From: Alsobacter ponti
Lineage (GTDB): Bacteria > Pseudomonadota > Alphaproteobacteria > Rhizobiales > Beijerinckiaceae
DNA length: 64,000 bases
Direction of reading: 5' to 3'
Assembly (NCBI RefSeq): GCF_024294805.1
Contig: NZ_JANCLU010000010.1
Coordinates: 62,001-126,000 of the forward strand
Of this stretch, positions 36,697-44,969 are shown piece by piece. Position numbers and translations under genes: made by a program. Numbering within the stretch: the stretch's first letter is position 1; each line of letters opens with the position of its first letter. The notes below the pieces were generated by a model. That model saw only the letters and a program-made list of their open reading frames with translations, ran no database searches and was not told the origin of the DNA.

Positions 36697-37163
36697 CGGA
36701 CCCGGCGAAGGCGGCCGCGGACCGCGTGGTGATCCACACCGACGGCGCGTGCTCGGGGAACCCGGGCCCCGGCGGCTGGGGCGTGCTGATGACCTACGGC
36801 GAGCGGCGCAAGGAGATGAAGGGCGGCGAGGCGCTGACGACCAACAATCGCATGGAGCTGATGGCCGCCATCATGGCGCTGGAGGCGCTGAAGCGGCCCT
36901 GCGAGGTCGATCTGTGGACCGACAGCCAGTACGTGCGCCAGGGCGTCACGTCCTGGATCTACGGCTGGAAGGCGAACGGCTGGAAGACCGCCGACAAGAA
37001 GCCGGTGAAGAACGCCGAGCTGTGGCAGCGGCTCGACGAGGCGCGCCGCCGCCACACGGTGCATTTCCACTGGGTGAAGGGCCATGCCGGGCACGTCGAG
37101 AACGAGCGCGTCGACGAGCTCGCCCGCGAGGGCATGGCCCCGTTCAAGAAGCCGGGGCGCTGA
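36693..37163 (+). CDS. rnhA: Ribonuclease HI
   Basis: It cuts RNA in RNA-DNA hybrids. The 156-residue product has the four catalytic acids: Asp in [17 protein letters not shown], Glu in [15 protein letters not shown], Asp in [13 protein letters not shown], and Asp in [13 protein letters not shown]. The basic handle [20 protein letters not shown] and the flexible-loop His in WVKGHAGH are also present. GTG at 36693 overlaps the thrB stop (GTGA). It ends six bases from the convergent peroxiredoxin gene. Confidence 0.96.
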   Translation: MTDPAKAAADRVVIHTDGACSGNPGPGGWGVLMTYGERRKEMKGGEALTTNNRMELMAAIMALEALKRPCEVDLWTDSQYVRQGVTSWIYGWKANGWKTADKKPVKNAELWQRLDEARRRHTVHFHWVKGHAGHVENERVDELAREGMAPFKKPGR

Positions 37164-37169
37164 CGCCGG

Positions 37170-37676
37170 TCAGACGGCGGCGGCGCGCTCCGAAAGGTCG
37201 GCGAGCATCTTGTCCGCGCCCGACAGCTCCGCCTTGCCCGCGCCTTCCTCGACGTTCAGCGCAGTGACGACGCCGTCCTCGACCAGCATCGAGTAGCGCT
37301 GCGAGCGCGTTCCCATTCCGAAGGCCGAGCGGTCGGCTGAGAGGCCGACAGCCTTGGCGAAATCGGCGCTGCCGTCCGCGAGGAACTCGATCTTGCCGTC
37401 CGCGCCCGTGGCCTTGGCCCAGGCGTCCATCACGAACACGTCGTTGACGCTGGTGACGGCGATCGCGTCGACGCCCTTGGCGCGCAGTTCGTCGAAGCGG
37501 GCGAGATAGCCGGGCAGGTGGTTCTTGTGGCAGGTGGGGGTGAACGCGCCGGGCACGCCGAACAGAATGACCTTGCGGCCCTTGAAGACCTGCTCGGCAT
37601 TCACCGCCGAGGGGCCCTCGGCGGTCATCACCCGGAAAGTGGCGTCCGGGATCCGGTCGCCCACTGCGATCGTCAT
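37170..37676 (-). CDS. Peroxiredoxin, Prx5-like (AhpC/TSA family, single Cys)
   Basis: A predicted thiol peroxidase of 168 residues. The peroxidatic site is VPGAFTPTCHKNHLPGY; this is the only cysteine, so no resolving Cys exists in the chain and an external thiol (glutathione/glutaredoxin or thioredoxin) must resolve it. Later blocks AIAVTSVNDVFVMDAWAK and FGMGTRSQRYSMLVEDGVV are typical of Prx5/redoxin. ATG at 37676 has GGAGA eight bases upstream; GTG at 37682 is too close to it. It is convergent with rnhA. Confidence 0.93.
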   Translation of the reverse strand: MTIAVGDRIPDATFRVMTAEGPSAVNAEQVFKGRKVILFGVPGAFTPTCHKNHLPGYLARFDELRAKGVDAIAVTSVNDVFVMDAWAKATGADGKIEFLADGSADFAKAVGLSADRSAFGMGTRSQRYSMLVEDGVVTALNVEEGAGKAELSGADKMLADLSERAAAV

Positions 37677-37784
37677 CGTCACATCTCCATGGAAGGCCCG
37701 TGTCGTCGAGAAAAGCGCGGGCTCGGGGCGAGTTCTAGGGCCCGCGGCGAAAAAGGCCAGAGGCCGCGGCGCGCCGAATGCGCC

Positions 37785-38693
37785 TCACTTCGCCTTGGCC
37801 TTGAGGGCCGGGGGCGTCAATTTCGTCTCCACCGCGGCGTCGTCGGCCGTCAGCGTCAGCACCACCGGGATCCTGGAGACGTCTCCGTCCTTCGGCGACT
37901 CGGTGGCGGGTATCCGGTAGTTGACGAGCCGAGCGCCCGGGCCGTGCGGCAGCGCCGCCACCGGCACGGGGGCGGAGAACACCCAGCCGTCCGGCCCTTC
38001 GGCGAAGATGTCGACCACGCCGGCCGTATCGGGCACCAGCGCGGAGACGAGCAGCGCCTTGCCGCCGGACGCCTCGACCGAGCGGAACGTGGGCGGGGGG
38101 CCGTCGCCGATCGCATGCTGCGCCGGCGCGCGCTTGCGCGCCTCGGCGATGGCCGCCATGTGCGGCGTCGACAGGCCCGCCTTGGCGAGCGCCAGCTTCG
38201 CCTCTCCCTTGACCGGAATGCAGATCTGCTCGCACACCGCGTAATCGAGCTTCAAGGCCAGCACCACCGGCTTGGCCGGGTCCGCCGCCTCCACCGAGAG
38301 CGGCAGCACGACGTGCTCCTTGTAGCCGATCGAGGACCCCGCCGCGTCCTCGAACCGGTAGGGGGCGGGCCACAGCACGGTGACGCCGGCGACGTTCTGC
38401 GAGGCGCTCCAGTCGAACTCGGGCGGCAGGCCGGAATCGCCGGGCGTGCGCCAGTAGGTCTTGAATTGCGGGTCCAGCTTGATCTCGATGCCGGCCGCGT
38501 ACACCCGCCCGGCGGCGTCCTGCGGCCCGCCGTCGAGCAGCCGCATCGTGGCGTGCAGGCCGCGCGACCATTCCGACGCGCCGGCGGCGGCGCGCGACGA
38601 CCATTCGGCCCGCGCCGGGGCGGCGGCCAGCCCCAGCGCGAGCAGCGCCAGAAGCGGACGGAAGCTGGACATGGCGGGGCGCGGAGCTCTCAT
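37785..38693 (-). CDS. Exported protein with DsbD N-terminal (thiol reductase alpha)-like domain
   Basis: A predicted periplasmic protein of 302 residues. An uncleaved-start region is followed by signal peptide [21 protein letters not shown]. The body resembles the immunoglobulin-like N-terminal domain of Dsb[37 protein letters not shown] and [23 protein letters not shown], with the redox-type Cys pair C-x3-C (VCEQIC). The membrane and thioredoxin parts of DsbD are absent, so it would receive or pass electrons with a partner such as CcdA/ScsB. The start is uncertain: ATG at 38693 or 38672 (the latter begins exactly at the signal peptide); neither has a good ribosome site. Confidence 0.8.
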   Translation of the reverse strand: MRAPRPAMSSFRPLLALLALGLAAAPARAEWSSRAAAGASEWSRGLHATMRLLDGGPQDAAGRVYAAGIEIKLDPQFKTYWRTPGDSGLPPEFDWSASQNVAGVTVLWPAPYRFEDAAGSSIGYKEHVVLPLSVEAADPAKPVVLALKLDYAVCEQICIPVKGEAKLALAKAGLSTPHMAAIAEARKRAPAQHAIGDGPPPTFRSVEASGGKALLVSALVPDTAGVVDIFAEGPDGWVFSAPVPVAALPHGPGARLVNYRIPATESPKDGDVSRIPVVLTLTADDAAVETKLTPPALKAKAK

Positions 38694-38872
38694 TGCCAAA
38701 TGGTCATGCACGATCCGGGGGCCCTCCGACAAATGACGAGCCCGTGACGCGCCCGCGAGCCGGGGGGCGTTTTTCGGCCTCCAGCGGCCCCGGACGGCCG
38801 CCCGTCCCCGGCCTCCGGGGGGAACAAGCGGTTCCGGGCCGGCGTTTGGATCGCGAGGAGAAAGAGGCTAAC

Positions 38873-39490
38873 ATGATCAACATTGACACGTTGAACGTTG
38901 CGACAGAGATGAGCCCCAGCGGTTTTCTCGACGGTCAGCTTCTTCTCGCGATGCCCGGCATGCCGGACGAGCGGTTCAGCCGGGCCGTCATCTATGTCTG
39001 CGCGCACTCGCCCGAAGGCGCAATGGGGCTGATCATCAACCAGCCCGCTCCCAACATCGAATTTCCGGCGCTGCTCGAACAGCTCGAGATCACGCCGAAG
39101 AGCATCCGCCTGCCCGCTTCGGCCGAGCATTTCCCCGTGCTGCGCGGCGGCCCGGTGGAGACCGGGCGCGGCTTCGTGCTGCATTCCTCCGACTTCTTCA
39201 TCGACCGCTCGACCCTGCCGATCGACGAGGGCATCTGCCTCACCGCGACGATCGACATCCTGCGCGCCATCGCCAACGGCGAGGGGCCGCGCCAGGCCGT
39301 GCTGGCGCTCGGCTACGCCGGATGGGGCGCGGGGCAGCTGGAAAGCGAGATGCACGAGAACGGCTGGCTGCACTGCCCGCCCGATCCCGACCTCGTGTTC
39401 GACGGCCGCTTCGACACCAAGTACGACCGCGCGCTGCGCAAGATCGGCATCGACCCGGCCATGCTGTCGACCGAGGCCGGCCACGCCTGA
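38873..39490 (+). CDS. YqgE/AlgH family protein
   Basis: A 205-residue cytosolic protein of the conserved YqgE (UPF0301, AlgH) family, whose biochemical role is still poorly defined. Hallmarks are [67 protein letters not shown], and [25 protein letters not shown] at 38873 follows GAGGAGAAAGAGG, a strong ribosome site that fixes the start. It is divergent from the DsbD-N-like gene and convergent with a small methyltransferase gene three bases away. Confidence 0.93.
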   Translation: MINIDTLNVATEMSPSGFLDGQLLLAMPGMPDERFSRAVIYVCAHSPEGAMGLIINQPAPNIEFPALLEQLEITPKSIRLPASAEHFPVLRGGPVETGRGFVLHSSDFFIDRSTLPIDEGICLTATIDILRAIANGEGPRQAVLALGYAGWGAGQLESEMHENGWLHCPPDPDLVFDGRFDTKYDRALRKIGIDPAMLSTEAGHA

Positions 39491-39493
39491 CGC

Positions 39494-39988
39494 TCAGGCG
39501 CGGCGAACCCAGGCGTTGTAGCGTTTCTCCGGCACGCCGAGGCGCGGCGCGACGTCGTCGAAGCCCGGCAGGTCGAGACTCTGGTCGCACAGCACGATTC
39601 CGCCCGGCGCGATCAGCGGCGGCAGCAGCGCGGACAGGGCGGACGCCAGTTCCGCGTCGACGGCCGGGTCGCCGCTGCCGATGTCGGCATGGGCCAGCAC
39701 CGCCGAGCCCGCGCCATGCCGCGCGCGGAAGGCCGGCAGCGTCTCGCGCAGATCCCCCACCACCAGGAACTCCGCCGGCGGCATGCAGTCCGGGTGCGCG
39801 GCGGGCCAGCGCTCGAAAACGTGAATGGCGCGGCCGGGCAGGCGGTCGCGCAGATGGTCGTAGGTGCGGCCGTTGCCGAGGCCCAGTTCCAGCACCAGCC
39901 CGTCGCGCCCGGCGATCTCGGCCGCCGCCCAGTCCAGCGTCCGGCGCTGCGCCTCGAGGCGGCGGATGACGCTGTCGAGGCGGCTCAC
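39494..39988 (-). CDS. Small class I SAM methyltransferase
   Basis: A 164-residue predicted methyltransferase. SAM motif I is LVLELGLGNGRTYDHLRD, followed by the acidic strand IHVFERW (Glu at the ribose-binding position) and LAHADIGSG. It is shorter than most class I enzymes, consistent with a compact family I recall from Hyphomicrobiales (Pfam Methyltransf_17), but that naming is from memory. GTG at 39988 overlaps the stop of the upstream PAS-GGDEF-EAL gene (GTGA), so the two are co-translated. The substrate is unknown. Confidence 0.75.
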   Translation of the reverse strand: MSRLDSVIRRLEAQRRTLDWAAAEIAGRDGLVLELGLGNGRTYDHLRDRLPGRAIHVFERWPAAHPDCMPPAEFLVVGDLRETLPAFRARHGAGSAVLAHADIGSGDPAVDAELASALSALLPPLIAPGGIVLCDQSLDLPGFDDVAPRLGVPEKRYNAWVRRA

Positions 39989-42921
39989 GCGGCCTCCGTC
40001 GTCGCCGCGCCGACCAGCTTGCGCGCCTCCAGCGCCGTCATCGGCGGGCCGAAGGCGTAGCCCTGGGCGTACTCGCAGCCCATCTCGTAGAGCTCCACCG
40101 CGTCCGCCTCGTTCTCCGCGCCCTCGGCGACGACTTCCATGCCGAGATCGTGCGCCATGGTGACGATGGAGCGCAGGATGATCGGCCGCACGCCCTTGGC
40201 GTCGGGGCGCACGAAGGCGCGGTCGATCTTGATCGTGTCGAACGGGAAGCGCTGCAGGTAGGACAGCGACGAATAGCCGGTGCCGAAATCATCCAGCGAG
40301 AGGCCCGCGCCGAGGTCGGCGATGCGGTTGAGGATCTGCGTGGCGTATTCGGGATTGTCCATCACCACGCTCTCGGTCACTTCCAGCTTCAGCGTGCCGC
40401 GCAGCACGCCCCACCGGCTCATGACCATCTTCACGTCCTGCAGCAGGTCGTGGCGCAGCACCTGGCGGCTCGACACGTTGACGCTGGCGAAGATAGGCGG
40501 GTCGATGTCGAGCGCCGCCTGCCAGGCGGCGAGCTCCTGCGCCGTGCGCTCCAGCGCGAACAGCCCCAGCTCGACGATCAGGCCGCTCTCCTCGGCGATG
40601 CCGATGAACTCCTGCGGGCCCAGCCGGCCGTGCTTCGGGTGGTCCCAGCGCATCAGCGCCTCGAAGCCGGCGACGGTGCGGTCCTCCAGCCGGACGACGG
40701 GCTGGAACAGGATCTTGATCTCGTTGCGCTCCAGGGCGCGGCGCAAATCCATCTCCACCGCCAGCCGGTCGGTGCGCTGGGCGCGCATGGCCGGGCGGAA
40801 CACCTCGATGCGGTCGCCGCCGAGCTTCTTGGCGTGCATCATCGCGATTTCGGCGTTGCGCAGGATGTCCTCGCCCCGGTTCGGGGCCTCGGGATCGGGA
40901 AGGGCGATGCCGATCGACGCGGTGAGGAAGATCTCGCGCTCGCCGAACACGACGGGGGCGGTGACGACGCGGCGCACCGTGTCGGCGAGCAGGGTGATGC
41001 GGTCCGGCTGGCGCTCGGAGAGCAGCAGCAGCGCGAACTGGTCGCCGGTGACGCGCGCCAGCGTGTCCTGCGGCTTCAGCACGCGGCCGAGCCGGCGCGA
41101 CATCGCGAGCAGGATCGAGTCGCCGGTCGGCAGGCCGACCGATTCGTTGATCTGCTTGAAGCGGTCGAAATCGAGCACGATGACGGTCGGGCGCAGCGCG
41201 TCCTCGCTGCGCGCCAGCGCCAGCGCGCCGTCGAGCCGGTCGAGGAACAGGCGGCGGTTCGGCAGGCCGGTGAGGTTGTCGTGCACGGCGTCGTGCAGGA
41301 TGCGCTCCTCGGCGGTCTTGAGGTCGGTGACGTCGCCGAGCGTGCCGACCACCCGCACCACCTCGCCGTCCGTGCCCACCACCGGCCGCGCCTTCAGCGC
41401 GTACCAGTAGTAGTGCCCGTCGGTGGACTTCAGCCGGAACTCCATCTGCACCCGGCCGCGCCGCTGCTCCAGCACCGCGTCGAGCGTGGCGCGGAAGCGG
41501 TCGCGGTCGAAGGGGTGCATCACCTCCAGCCAGTCGGCCGCCGGCCCCTCCAGCGCGCCGCGCTTCATGGCGAGCTGCTGCTCGATCTCCGGGCTGACAT
41601 AGACCTTGTCGCCTACCACGTCCCAGTCGAACACCGTGTCACCGGAGCCCGCGAGCGCCAGCGCCTTGCGCTCGGCGTCGCTCACCAGCCCGTGCGCGAT
41701 CGCCCCGCCGGCGAAGGCGTGCTGCATCACGGTGAAGCCGATCAGCATGACGATCAGCACGAGGCCGCCCAGCAGCGAGGGCGCGACGAGGTCGTTGGTG
41801 AGGCGGCCGGAGATGGCGAAACCCGCCGCCGCCACCCAGGCGAGCAGCATGAACCACGTCGGCGTCAGCATCACCGCGCGGTCGTAGCCGTGGGTCGAGA
41901 GATAGATGACGAGCAGGAAGCCGACGGCCGCGACGGCGGCGATGGAGATGCGCGCCACGCCCGCCGCCACCGTGGGGTCGAACACCGCCATGCCGATCAG
42001 CGCCGCGAGGAACACCAGCCACGCCGCCGCGATATGGACGTAGCGCACGTGCCAGCGGTTGAGATTGAGATAGGCGAACAGGAACACCAGCAGCGTCGCC
42101 GCCAGCACCGCCTCTGCCACGGCGCGGTAGACGCGCTCGCCCTCCGCCGTCATGGGCACGATCTTCTGCCAGAAGCCGAAATCGATGCAGACATAGGCCA
42201 GCACCGCCCAGGCCAGCGCCGCCGCCGCCGGGAAGATCACCGCGCCCTTCACCACGAACACGATGGTGAGGAACAGCGCCAGCAGGCCGGCGATGCCGAT
42301 GACGATGCCGCGATACAGTGTCAGCCCGTTCTGCTTGTCCTTGTAGTCGTCCGGATTCCACAGATAGAGCTGCGGCAGGCGCGGGTCGGCGAGCTCGGCG
42401 ATGTAGGTGACGGTCGCGCCGGGGTCCAGCACGATCTCGAAGATGTCGGCTTCCGCGTTGTCCTCGCGGTCCGGGCTCTCGCCCTGGCTGGCGGTGACGG
42501 CGGTGATGCGCCGCGCGCCGAGGTCGGGCCAGATGACGCCGGAATCGACCAGCCGGAAATGCGGCGCGACGAGCCAGCGGATGAGCTGCTCGTTGCTGTC
42601 GTTCTTGAGCGCGAAGACGATCCAGTCCGGCCGCGTGCCGGGCTCGGTCGCCTTGATGGCGATCCGGCGCACGATGCCGTCCGCGCCGGGCGCGGTCGAA
42701 ATCTGGATCAGGTCGCCGTCCGATTTCGAACGCTGCACGAATCGCTGCAGGTCGATGGCGGCGCTCTCGGCCCGCACCGAAATGGGATCGAGCGCCAACG
42801 CCCGCGTCGCGCCGCCCGGATAGGCGCCGAGCAGGCCGAGCAGCAGGAGGAGAAGGCCGATGACTCGCAACGAAGAGTGACCTCGGCGGAGGCGGGGCCC
42901 GGGTGGCGCTTGGACGATCAA
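39985..42921 (-). CDS. Membrane PAS-GGDEF-EAL protein, probable c-di-GMP phosphodiesterase
   Basis: A 978-residue signalling protein. A hydrophobic N-terminus (18-44) precedes a periplasmic sensor region to about 205. A block of about seven membrane helices (206-405), a PAS domain (about 425-545, VFDWDVVGDKVYVSPEIEQQLAMKRG), GGDEF (about 550-705) and EAL (about 715-970) follow. The GGDEF site reads TGDQF near residue 625, so cyclase activity is unlikely. The EAL domain looks complete: EALMRW near 753, SVNVSSRQ, LEVTESVVMD, DDFGTGYSSL near 876, KIDRAFV and QGY. It should therefore degrade c-di-GMP, perhaps with GTP binding at the degenerate domain. Its stop overlaps the small methyltransferase. 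Confidence 0.92.
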   Translation of the reverse strand: MIVQAPPGPRLRRGHSSLRVIGLLLLLLGLLGAYPGGATRALALDPISVRAESAAIDLQRFVQRSKSDGDLIQISTAPGADGIVRRIAIKATEPGTRPDWIVFALKNDSNEQLIRWLVAPHFRLVDSGVIWPDLGARRITAVTASQGESPDREDNAEADIFEIVLDPGATVTYIAELADPRLPQLYLWNPDDYKDKQNGLTLYRGIVIGIAGLLALFLTIVFVVKGAVIFPAAAALAWAVLAYVCIDFGFWQKIVPMTAEGERVYRAVAEAVLAATLLVFLFAYLNLNRWHVRYVHIAAAWLVFLAALIGMAVFDPTVAAGVARISIAAVAAVGFLLVIYLSTHGYDRAVMLTPTWFMLLAWVAAAGFAISGRLTNDLVAPSLLGGLVLIVMLIGFTVMQHAFAGGAIAHGLVSDAERKALALAGSGDTVFDWDVVGDKVYVSPEIEQQLAMKRGALEGPAADWLEVMHPFDRDRFRATLDAVLEQRRGRVQMEFRLKSTDGHYYWYALKARPVVGTDGEVVRVVGTLGDVTDLKTAEERILHDAVHDNLTGLPNRRLFLDRLDGALALARSEDALRPTVIVLDFDRFKQINESVGLPTGDSILLAMSRRLGRVLKPQDTLARVTGDQFALLLLSERQPDRITLLADTVRRVVTAPVVFGEREIFLTASIGIALPDPEAPNRGEDILRNAEIAMMHAKKLGGDRIEVFRPAMRAQRTDRLAVEMDLRRALERNEIKILFQPVVRLEDRTVAGFEALMRWDHPKHGRLGPQEFIGIAEESGLIVELGLFALERTAQELAAWQAALDIDPPIFASVNVSSRQVLRHDLLQDVKMVMSRWGVLRGTLKLEVTESVVMDNPEYATQILNRIADLGAGLSLDDFGTGYSSLSYLQRFPFDTIKIDRAFVRPDAKGVRPIILRSIVTMAHDLGMEVVAEGAENEADAVELYEMGCEYAQGYAFGPPMTALEARKLVGAATTEAA

Positions 42922-43009
42922 GGTGTGTCAGTGGTAGCTGCGACGGGAGGGAAGGGCAAGGCGCGCGGCGCGCGCCCCGACCCGGGCCGGCGGATTTCCT
43001 CGCCTGCGA

Positions 43010-43612
43010 TCAAGGCGATCCTGTGTCGGCGCGGAAATCGTCTCGCAGCAGGGCGTAGAGCACGTGGTCCTGCCAGACGCCGTTGATGCACAGATACTGG
43101 CGCGCCAGGCCCTCGCGCCGGAAGCCGACGCGCTCGAGCAGGCGCATGGACGGCGCGTTGTGCGGGACGCAGGCAGCCTCGATCCGGCGCAACCGCAAAT
43201 TGTCGAACCCGTAGCCGGCCGCCGCCCGCACGGCCCGGCCCATGTGGCCGCGCCCGGCGAAGGGCGCGCCCATCCAGTAGCCCAGCGTCGCCGCCTGGGC
43301 GACGCCGCGGCGCACCATGCCGAGCGTCAGCCCGCCCATCAGCTCGTCGTCGGGTTCTCGGAACAGGAAGAACGGGTAGGCGAGGTCTTCCTCGATCTCG
43401 CGCTGGTAGCGGCGGATGCGGCGGCGATAGGCGGCGCGCGTCAGGTCGTCGGCGGGCCAGATCGGCTCCCAGGGCTTCAGGAACTCGTAGCTCGCCTGCC
43501 GCAGGCGGGCCCACGCCACGTAGTCGTCGGGCCGGGGCGGGCGCAGATAGAAGCCCCGGCCGCGCACCAGCGGGCTCTCGTCGGCGGCCAAAGAGAGGCG
43601 GAAGAACGCCAT
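43010..43612 (-). CDS. GNAT acetyltransferase, RimJ-like
   Basis: A predicted N-acetyltransferase of 200 residues. The sequence GFYLRPPRPDDYVAWARLRQASYEFLKPWEPIWPADD and the acetyl-CoA loop YWMGAPFAGRGHMGRAVRAAAGYGFDNLRLRRIEAACVPHNAPSMRLLERVGF are characteristic of RimJ/RimL-type enzymes that acetylate ribosomal protein N-termini, although many homologues have other substrates. It is the last gene of the leftward cox-surf1-thrC-M16 run, 7 bp after the peptidase stop. Confidence 0.9.
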   Translation of the reverse strand: MAFFRLSLAADESPLVRGRGFYLRPPRPDDYVAWARLRQASYEFLKPWEPIWPADDLTRAAYRRRIRRYQREIEEDLAYPFFLFREPDDELMGGLTLGMVRRGVAQAATLGYWMGAPFAGRGHMGRAVRAAAGYGFDNLRLRRIEAACVPHNAPSMRLLERVGFRREGLARQYLCINGVWQDHVLYALLRDDFRADTGSP

Positions 43613-43619
43613 GGCCGGC

Positions 43620-44969
43620 TCATTCCGCCGCCGACTTGGCGGGACTGGCTCCGGGCGTAGGCGCGCCGATCCGCCGCGCCATGCCCGCGACGTCCGGCAG
43701 GCCGCGCACCGGCCCCACCGCCGCCACCGTGGGCGCGGTCGCCAGCATGGCCCGGGCGACGCGGCTGACGTCGGCCGGCGTGATGGCGTCGATCGCCGCG
43801 ACGATCTCCTCGCGCGGGATGACGCGCCCGTAGGAGAGCACGTGGCGCGCCATCTGCTCGGCGCGGCGCGCGCACGATTCCAGCCCCATCAGCAGCGATA
43901 CCTTGATCTGCGCCTTGGCGCGGGCCACCTCGGCCTCGCTCGGGGCCTCGGCGGCGGCGCGCACGCAATCGAGCATCACCGGCACGAACTCGGGCAAGAG
44001 CTTCTCGCCGGTGCCGCCATAGATGGCGAAGAATCCGGTGTCGGAGAACGGCTGGTGGAACGAGTAGACCTCGTAGCACAGGCCGCGCTTCTCGCGGATC
44101 TCCTGGAACAGCCGCGAGGACATGCCGCCGCCGAGCAGGTTCGAGAATACGTGCAGGGCGTAGTGGTCCTGATCGAGGAACGACCTTCCCTCGAAGCCGA
44201 CGACGAGATGGGCCTGCTCCAGCTTGCGCACGCTGCGCTCGTCGCCCCCCGTCCACGCGCCGGCGGTCGGCGGGGCGGGCGGCTCGCTGGCGAAGGCTCC
44301 GAAGCGCCGGTTCACTTCTTCCACAACCTGGTCGTGGTCGACCGCGCCGGCCGCGCCGACCACCATGTCGGGGGCGCGATATTGCCGGTCGAGGAAGGAG
44401 CGCATCGATTCGGCGGTCTGCGCGCGCACCGTCTTCGGCGTGCCGAGGATGCGCCGGCCGATCGGCGCGCCGCCATAGGCGGTCTCCATGAACATGTCGA
44501 ACACGACGTCGTCGGGCGTGTCCTCGCACGCGCCGATCTCCTGCAGCACGACGCCCTTCTCGCGCTTCAGCTCGTCCTTGTCGAAGGCGGGCTCGGTGAG
44601 GATGTCGGACAGGATGTCGAGCGCCAGCGGCACGTTTTCGCCGAGCACGCGCGCGTAGTAGGCGGTGCGCTCCACCGAGGTCTCGGCGTTGAGGTCGCCG
44701 CCAACCGCCTCGATCTCCTCGACGATGGCGAGTGCCGAGCGCCGCCTCGTGCCCTTGAAGGCCATGTGCTCGAGCAGGTGCGCCAGCCCCTGCTCGCCCG
44801 GCAATTCGTGGCGCGTGCCCGCGCCGACCCACACGCCCAATGCCGCCGTGGAGAGCTGCGGCATGTGCTCGGTCACCACCCTCAGCCCGCTCGGCAGCGT
44901 CGTCACCCGGACATGTTCGGCCCGGGGGGCGGTCCGCCGACCCTTGGACGTGGGGCGGGACTGGCTCAT
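43620..44969 (-). CDS. M16 family zinc peptidase (mitochondrial processing peptidase-like)
   Basis: A 449-residue metallopeptidase. The inverted zinc motif HLLEH (64-68) and the downstream Glu in ELKREKGVVLQEIGACEDTPDD complete the HxxEH...E site, so it is the catalytic (beta-type) rather than inactive subunit. FSNLLGGGMSSRLFQEIREKRGLCYEVYSFH is the conserved substrate-binding segment of the second half. ATG at 44969 overlaps the thrC stop by 4 bp (ATGA) and fixes the start; upstream frame is a shadow of thrC. It has no signal peptide, so it is predicted cytosolic. The family is the closest bacterial relative of mitochondrial MPP. Confidence 0.93.
   Translation of the reverse strand: MSQSRPTSKGRRTAPRAEHVRVTTLPSGLRVVTEHMPQLSTAALGVWVGAGTRHELPGEQGLAHLLEHMAFKGTRRRSALAIVEEIEAVGGDLNAETSVERTAYYARVLGENVPLALDILSDILTEPAFDKDELKREKGVVLQEIGACEDTPDDVVFDMFMETAYGGAPIGRRILGTPKTVRAQTAESMRSFLDRQYRAPDMVVGAAGAVDHDQVVEEVNRRFGAFASEPPAPPTAGAWTGGDERSVRKLEQAHLVVGFEGRSFLDQDHYALHVFSNLLGGGMSSRLFQEIREKRGLCYEVYSFHQPFSDTGFFAIYGGTGEKLLPEFVPVMLDCVRAAAEAPSEAEVARAKAQIKVSLLMGLESCARRAEQMARHVLSYGRVIPREEIVAAIDAITPADVSRVARAMLATAPTVAAVGPVRGLPDVAGMARRIGAPTPGASPAKSAAE

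Noticed and set aside
41030-41055. Active diguanylate cyclase site
   Set aside because: The motif reads TGDQF, lacking the second Gly and the catalytic Glu of GGDEF/GGEEF.
40150-43086. A very long open frame antisense to the PAS-GGDEF-EAL gene (and similar antisense frames elsewhere)
   Set aside because: It is His/Arg/Gly-rich with no domain or hydrophobic pattern. Such frames arise because stop codons are rare on both strands of G+C-rich coding DNA; the opposite strand encodes recognisable domains.
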